DNA from: CAZFPT01 sp046541875
Lineage (GTDB): Bacteria > Planctomycetota > Phycisphaerae > SM23-33
Assembly: GCA_046541875.1 (NCBI GenBank)
Contig: JBKHCL010000002.1
Location: 1 to 64,000, forward strand
Length of the DNA stretch: 64,000 bases
Reading direction: 5' to 3'
Below, piece after piece: positions 59,011 through 64,000 of the stretch. Numbering within the stretch: position 1 is the stretch's first letter; every line of letters begins with the position of its first letter. The notes below the pieces were generated by a model. It was not told the origin of the DNA. It did no database searches and saw only the letters and a program-made list of their open reading frames with translations. The position numbers and the translations under genes were made by a program.

Positions 59011-59148
59011 CAGGGAGGCCGGCGGAAAAGTCGGCCGACTACGCTGCATCTTGCGACGGGTCGTGGCGGCATTATTGTGGCAGGATGCTTTGCGATTGTC
59101 TGTGTTCGATGACCCTGTGGCGAACTTCTGAGGAAAGGAATAGGACTG

Positions 59149-59736
59149 ATGAATCGACGGATGAAGTTGTTCTCGGCGGCGGCGGTACTTCTCGCGTGGT
59201 CCGGTGTGGCGTCGGCCCACGTGGGTCACGAGGACGCGACGTTCGGAAACGGTCTGGCTCACCCGTTCGGCGGGCTGGATCACCTTCTGGCCATGGTGGC
59301 GGTGGGGCTGCTGGGCGCCAAGTGCGGCCTGCGCTGGCGCTACCTGCTTCCGGTCAGCTTCGTGGCCGGTCTGGGCCTGGGCGGTCTGCTCGGGGCGTTC
59401 CACGTCGGTCTGCCGGCGGTGGAACTGAGTATCTCGCTGTCGGTACTGCTGTTCGGTGGGCTGCTGGCAGCTTCCACGCGCGTCTCACCTTGGGTCCTGG
59501 CGGGTATTGTGTTGGTCGCCGGAATCCCCCACGGCCACGCCCATCTTACCGAAGCCGGTGCCGGGTCGGTCGTCGGCTACGGGGTCGGCATGGTGCTGGG
59601 AAGCGCGTTGTTGCACGCCGGTGGATTGCTGCTTGGGTTGGCGATCGGCCAAGCCAAGGTCCTGCGAGACCGCTGGCAGTGGGTGGCCGGGCCGGCCATC
59701 GCTTGCGCCGGACTCTTCCTGGCCGTGACGCTGTAG
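59149..59736 (+). CDS. hupE: HupE/UreJ-family nickel or cobalt transporter
   Basis: 195 residues. A signal-like N-terminus (KLFSAAAVLLAWSGVASA) precedes the family motif HPFGGLDHLLAMVAVG and five to six membrane segments. Histidines at HVGHED and in GIPHGHAHLTEAG likely bind metal. Family members import nickel for hydrogenase or urease, or are secondary permeases. No hydrogenase or urease gene is in this window. The gene converges on the phosphofructokinase gene. Confidence 0.88.
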   Translation: MNRRMKLFSAAAVLLAWSGVASAHVGHEDATFGNGLAHPFGGLDHLLAMVAVGLLGAKCGLRWRYLLPVSFVAGLGLGGLLGAFHVGLPAVELSISLSVLLFGGLLAASTRVSPWVLAGIVLVAGIPHGHAHLTEAGAGSVVGYGVGMVLGSALLHAGGLLLGLAIGQAKVLRDRWQWVAGPAIACAGLFLAVTL

Positions 59737-59925
59737 GAGAGTCCGTGCTACGGTAATTTCTTCTGCAGACCCCCGGCGTGGCCGAGCGATGAGTGGCGTG
59801 TTCACGGCGCTCTGTCCCCCTGCTGAGGCAGGGGCTTGCTTGTGCTTTGTGGAGGCGACCGTGGCAACGGCGATAATGGTTTGCCCGCCTGACAGGCGAG
59901 ACGTCTGTCGTACTGGAGAAAAGCA

Positions 59926-59958
59926 AAGCCCGCCTCGGATCGCTCCGGGGCGGGCTTT
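59926..59958. terminator. Bidirectional terminator between hupE and pfp
   Basis: AAGCCCGCC near 59926 pairs with GGCGGGCTTTT ending at 59959, around a short loop with a CGG/CCG extension. The T-run on the plus strand and A-run on the other side serve both genes. Confidence 0.75.
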
Positions 59959-60011
59959 TCCAAGCTTTCTATCTGGTCGGGTCCGCGGCAGATGCCCAAT
60001 GCCGCAGCCCG

Positions 60012-60030
60012 CATGGGCAGGATGCTCATG
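60012..60030. repeat. CATGGGCA-gga-TGCTCATG palindrome
   Basis: Imperfect palindrome with the same core as those at 30276 and 39308, 40 bases from the pfp stop. Confidence 0.5.
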
Positions 60031-60069
60031 CCACAGAATCCTCCCGGCGAAGGGAGAATGGGTCGTCGT

Positions 60070-61305
60070 TTAGAACAGTTTGCCGATTTCCGGCAGGCCG
60101 CCGGTGAGCGGCTCGGCGTACTTGCGGAAGCTGCCGGTGATGTTGTTGCCGGCCTTGTTGATGAACTTCTTGGGCAGGTCCTTGGTGTGGCGGGCGACGT
60201 CGGCCAACTCGGCCCGTTCGAAGGTGATCTTGTACTTGGTGGTCTTAGCGCGTTTCATGACGATGGTCCCGTCGATGTCACCGCGCATCGCCAGCTCGGC
60301 CGCCCTCTGTCCGCAGGTGCGGGCTTCTTCCTGGTCCACCTGCGAGGCGTACCCCGCGAAGGATCGCTGGAGATACCCGTAGGTGTCGGCCCGCACGCGG
60401 AGCTTTCGCTTGCCGCCGTCCTTGCCCTGCAGGTTGACCTCGGCCTTGATGTACTCGGCGAGGAAGTCGCCCAGGGCGCCGGACCCGGACAGTTGCACGT
60501 TGCCGTGGCTGTCGCGTTCGACGCTGTGGCCGAGACGTTCGGCGAGGTTGACGGCCATCGGCGTGCCGGTTTCGTCGGAGATGCCCTCGGAGACGGCCAC
60601 CAGGCAGCGGCCATACTTGTCGTAGCACTTCTTGATGTCGTCGGTGAACTTCTTGATGTCGAAGGCGACCTCGGGGACGTAGACCAGGTGCGGGCCGTCC
60701 TTCTGGCGGTCGCGGCAGAGGCTGGCGGCCGCGGTGAGCCAACCGGCGTTTCGCCCCATCACGACGGATACTTTCACGCCGGGCAGGGCGGCGTTGTCGC
60801 GGTCTTCCCCGGCGAAGGCGGAGGCCACGAACCGGGCGGCCGAGCCGTATCCGGGGGTGTGGTCGGTCACGCGGAGGTCGTTGTCGATGGTCTTGGGTAC
60901 GTGGAACGTTCGCAGCTCGTAGTCCGCGTCGTTGGCCATCTCGTTGACGATGCGGGCCGCGTCGGCCGAGTCGTTCCCGCCGATGTAGAAGAAGTATCGC
61001 ACGTCGTTTTTCTTGAAGACCTCGAAGATCTTCTCGCAGTAGGCCTCGTCGGGCTTGTCGCGGGACGAGCCCAACGCCGAGGCGGGGGTCCCGGCGACGG
61101 CTTCGAGGGTCTTCTTGTCGACCTTGCCCAGGTCGATGAAGTCTTCCTTCACGATACCGGCCACCCCGTGGTGGGCGCCCAGGATCTTCGGGATGGATTT
61201 GCTGCCCTTGAGCGTCTCGACGACGCCCACGAGTGACTGGTTGATGACGGCTGTCGGTCCGCCGGACTGCCCGATGACCGCGTTGCCCTTGATCATTTTG
61301 CTCAT
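60070..61305 (-). CDS. pfp: Phosphofructokinase, pyrophosphate-dependent type
   Basis: 411 residues. The substrate-site motifs are GQSGGPTAVINQSL, FFYIGGNDSADAARIV, VPKTIDNDL (K138) and VVMGRNAGWL. Asp112 takes the place of the Gly at E. coli PFK position 104, and Lys138 that of Gly124; both are the diagnostic changes that favour PPi over ATP. The enzyme phosphorylates fructose 6-phosphate reversibly. It has AGAGGAAC before the ATG and lies 66 bases downstream of accC. Active direction is not set by sequence. Confidence 0.92.
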   Translation of the reverse strand: MSKMIKGNAVIGQSGGPTAVINQSLVGVVETLKGSKSIPKILGAHHGVAGIVKEDFIDLGKVDKKTLEAVAGTPASALGSSRDKPDEAYCEKIFEVFKKNDVRYFFYIGGNDSADAARIVNEMANDADYELRTFHVPKTIDNDLRVTDHTPGYGSAARFVASAFAGEDRDNAALPGVKVSVVMGRNAGWLTAAASLCRDRQKDGPHLVYVPEVAFDIKKFTDDIKKCYDKYGRCLVAVSEGISDETGTPMAVNLAERLGHSVERDSHGNVQLSGSGALGDFLAEYIKAEVNLQGKDGGKRKLRVRADTYGYLQRSFAGYASQVDQEEARTCGQRAAELAMRGDIDGTIVMKRAKTTKYKITFERAELADVARHTKDLPKKFINKAGNNITGSFRKYAEPLTGGLPEIGKLF

Positions 61306-61371
61306 GGTTGTGTTCCTCTGTATATCGTTCGCGTTGGGGTGAATCGGCGAGGCGAGCCCGCCGCGGTGACC

Positions 61372-62715
<1,344 letters not shown>

Positions 62716-62737
62716 TCGGCGAATCCTTTCGGCCGGG

Positions 62738-63211
62738 CTACGGCTTGACGCGGAAGAGGACCTGTCCGTACTCGACGGGCTGGGCGTTCTGCACGCAGAC
62801 CTCGACGATGGTTCCGGCGACCTCGGCCTTGATTTCGTTCATCACCTTCATCGCCTCGACGATGCAGACGACGGTCTCGGGGGTGACCTTGTCTCCGGAA
62901 GAGACGAACGGGTCGCTGTCCGGGGAAGGGGCCGAGTAGAACGTCCCGACCATCGGGCTGATCACCTCGATGAGGTTGTCGGCCGGTGTGGGCGCCGCCG
63001 CTTCGGTCGCCGCGGGGGCGGCCTGCTGGGCCGGTGCGGGTCCCGCCGATGCGGACATCGCCTGGGGCTGCGGGGCGGCCATCACGATGGGTTGCTCGCC
63101 CGGACCTCGCTTGAGGTGCACCCGATTGTGCTCACCGTCGGTGATCTCCAGTTCGCTCAGGTCACACTCGACCATGAGCTTCACCATCTGTTTGATTTCT
63201 TTGATGTTCAT
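62738..63211 (-). CDS. accB: Biotin carboxyl carrier protein of acetyl-CoA carboxylase
   Basis: 157 residues. The N-terminal helix (IKEIKQMVKLMVECDLSELE) leads through an Ala/Pro-rich linker (about residues 45-80) to a C-terminal biotinyl domain with the acceptor Lys in VEAMKVMNE. The thumb sequence (GTFYSAPSPDSDPFVSSGD) is present. It starts 55 bases after the end of the aminopeptidase gene and is followed by accC. An efp gene, often between pepP and accB in other genomes, is missing here. Confidence 0.96.
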   Translation of the reverse strand: MNIKEIKQMVKLMVECDLSELEITDGEHNRVHLKRGPGEQPIVMAAPQPQAMSASAGPAPAQQAAPAATEAAAPTPADNLIEVISPMVGTFYSAPSPDSDPFVSSGDKVTPETVVCIVEAMKVMNEIKAEVAGTIVEVCVQNAQPVEYGQVLFRVKP

Positions 63212-63266
63212 CCGCTTCCTTGCTTCCGGCGGGGTTCCGCCACCGCCAGGCTGCCGACTTTTCCCG

Positions 63267-64000
63267 TCAGCCCAGCTTCATGGCCTCGATATCTTTCGGC
63301 AGCGAGGACAGCACGCGCTTGCCCTTCGCTGTGACCAGTACGTCGTCTTCGATTCGCACGCCGCCGATTCCGGGCAGGTACACGCCCGGCTCGACGGTGA
63401 AAATCATCCCGCTCCGCAGACGCTCGTCGACGCGCCCGGCCACGTGAGGCCGTTCGTGAATCTCTCGGCCGATCCCGTGACCCAGCCCGTGGCCGAACGC
63501 CTCGCCGTACCCGGCGTCGTCGATGACGCTCCGGGCCGCGGCGTCTACCGTTTTGCAGGCGACGCCGCTTTTGATCGCGGCGATGGCGGCCTTCTGCGCG
63601 CGGAGCACAACCTGGTAAATGTCCGCCAATTCGGGGCGGATTGTACCGGTGAACACCACCCGGGTCAAGTCGCTGCAGTATCCCTCGACCAGGGCGCCCC
63701 AGTCGATCAGAACCGGGTCGTTCGGTTCGATCGTTCGGGCCCCGGGGCGGTAGTGCGGGCGGGACCCGTTCTCGCCGGCGGCGACGATGGTCTCAAACGC
63801 CGACCCGGCCGCGCCGCGCTGGCGCATGCGATAGTCCAACTCGGCGGCCAGCTCCTGCTCGGTGCGCCCCACGAAGGCCGATCGACCCTGGCTGAGAAGG
63901 TCGCCCATCGCGTCCTGCGCCACGGCAATGCTGCGGCGGATGGCCTTGATCTCGGCGGTGTCTTTGACCGCCCGAAGCTTGCGGATCACGTCGCTGATCG
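63267..64000 (-). CDS. M24 metallopeptidase, Xaa-Pro aminopeptidase type (partial)
   Basis: The 3' part of a gene; the frame stays open to the window edge, so the N-terminal creatinase-like domain is outside. Visible are the pita-bread metallopeptidase features: DWGALVEGYCSDLTRVVF (two Asp ligands), FGHGLGHGIGREIHE (His), FTVEPGVYLPG (Glu) and RIEDDVLVT (Glu). It removes N-terminal residues before proline. The GTG at 63989 is an in-frame codon but is probably not the true start because family members carry about 120 more residues. Confidence 0.88.
   Translation of the reverse strand, partial: ISDVIRKLRAVKDTAEIKAIRRSIAVAQDAMGDLLSQGRSAFVGRTEQELAAELDYRMRQRGAAGSAFETIVAAGENGSRPHYRPGARTIEPNDPVLIDWGALVEGYCSDLTRVVFTGTIRPELADIYQVVLRAQKAAIAAIKSGVACKTVDAAARSVIDDAGYGEAFGHGLGHGIGREIHERPHVAGRVDERLRSGMIFTVEPGVYLPGIGGVRIEDDVLVTAKGKRVLSSLPKDIEAMKLG

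Larger units (their letters stand above)
59737..60069. other. Convergent intergenic region with terminator and palindrome
   Basis: No gene is seen. It holds the terminator at 59926-59958 and the palindrome at 60012-60030. Other short frames lack any recognisable feature. Confidence 0.6.

Noticed and set aside
57085..59403. Minus-strand open frame of 772 residues opposite gpmI
   Set aside because: Antisense to a complete phosphoglycerate mutase; composition and lack of motifs mark it as a shadow.

Overview
The window looks like a piece of a chromosome from a high-GC, anaerobic or microaerophilic, Gram-negative bacterium of the PVC group, most likely a planctomycete (Phycisphaerae-like). The evidence is a PEP-CTERM sorting tail at the left edge, a type II secretion/TonB outer-membrane machinery, Kdo and lipopolysaccharide export genes, a Na+-NQR, a selenium system, and an anaerobe-style oxygen-defence set (rubrerythrin, superoxide reductase, flavodiiron protein, rubredoxin). 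I could not run any search, so the taxonomic placement is inference.

Layout. 1-74 is the tail of a PEP-CTERM protein. 205-24438 is a 24 kb plus-strand run: a secreted beta-helix-type protein, a repeat lipoprotein, a TonB-dependent receptor, the energising module DUF3450-TtpC-ExbB-ExbD-TonB-TPR, then a type II secretion system (gspD E F G H I J K, a GspC-like protein, gspL, gspM, a TPR lipoprotein and a membrane protein). Most start codons from gspE onward overlap the preceding stop. selB overlaps the last gene of this run and is followed by an unusual three-part selD (28090), a tRNA-Leu, a DinB-like protein and a LysR regulator.

30005-40479 is a minus-strand oxygen-stress and redox island. 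Read in its own direction it runs thioredoxin-like protein, PerR/Fur regulator with a palindromic operator at its promoter, rubrerythrin, thiol peroxidase, superoxide reductase, ferritin, a second ferritin-like diiron protein, flavodiiron protein, nqrB-C-D-E-F without nqrA, an unrecognised protein, and rubredoxin. A lower-GC patch follows (WG-repeat lipoprotein and a small membrane protein, 40733-42539), then two TPM-domain proteins, a small membrane protein and a site-2-type M50 protease.

46375-51136 carries the Kdo genes kdsD and kdsC, overlapped by a 1054-residue protein that looks like LptC and LptA/OstA fused into one chain. 51345-54495 is the conserved rpsB-tsf-pyrH-frr cluster with a structured leader, followed by tRNA-Lys and tRNA-Glu. 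The right end holds a multi-pass membrane protein with a TPR-like tail, gpmI, a HupE/UreJ metal transporter, and on the minus strand a PPi-type phosphofructokinase, accC, accB and the start-truncated end of an M24 aminopeptidase.

How it fits together. The left third builds an envelope uptake/secretion apparatus. The middle handles reactive oxygen and feeds electrons through NADH-linked carriers to rubredoxin-type proteins. The right third is housekeeping and cell-envelope assembly. The most unusual items are the SelD fusion with a ferredoxin:thioredoxin-reductase-like head and an AhpD-like tail, the NQR lacking NqrA inside a PerR-headed oxygen-defence run, and the giant LptC/LptA-like protein. 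No transposons, integrases, CRISPR arrays or rRNA genes were seen.
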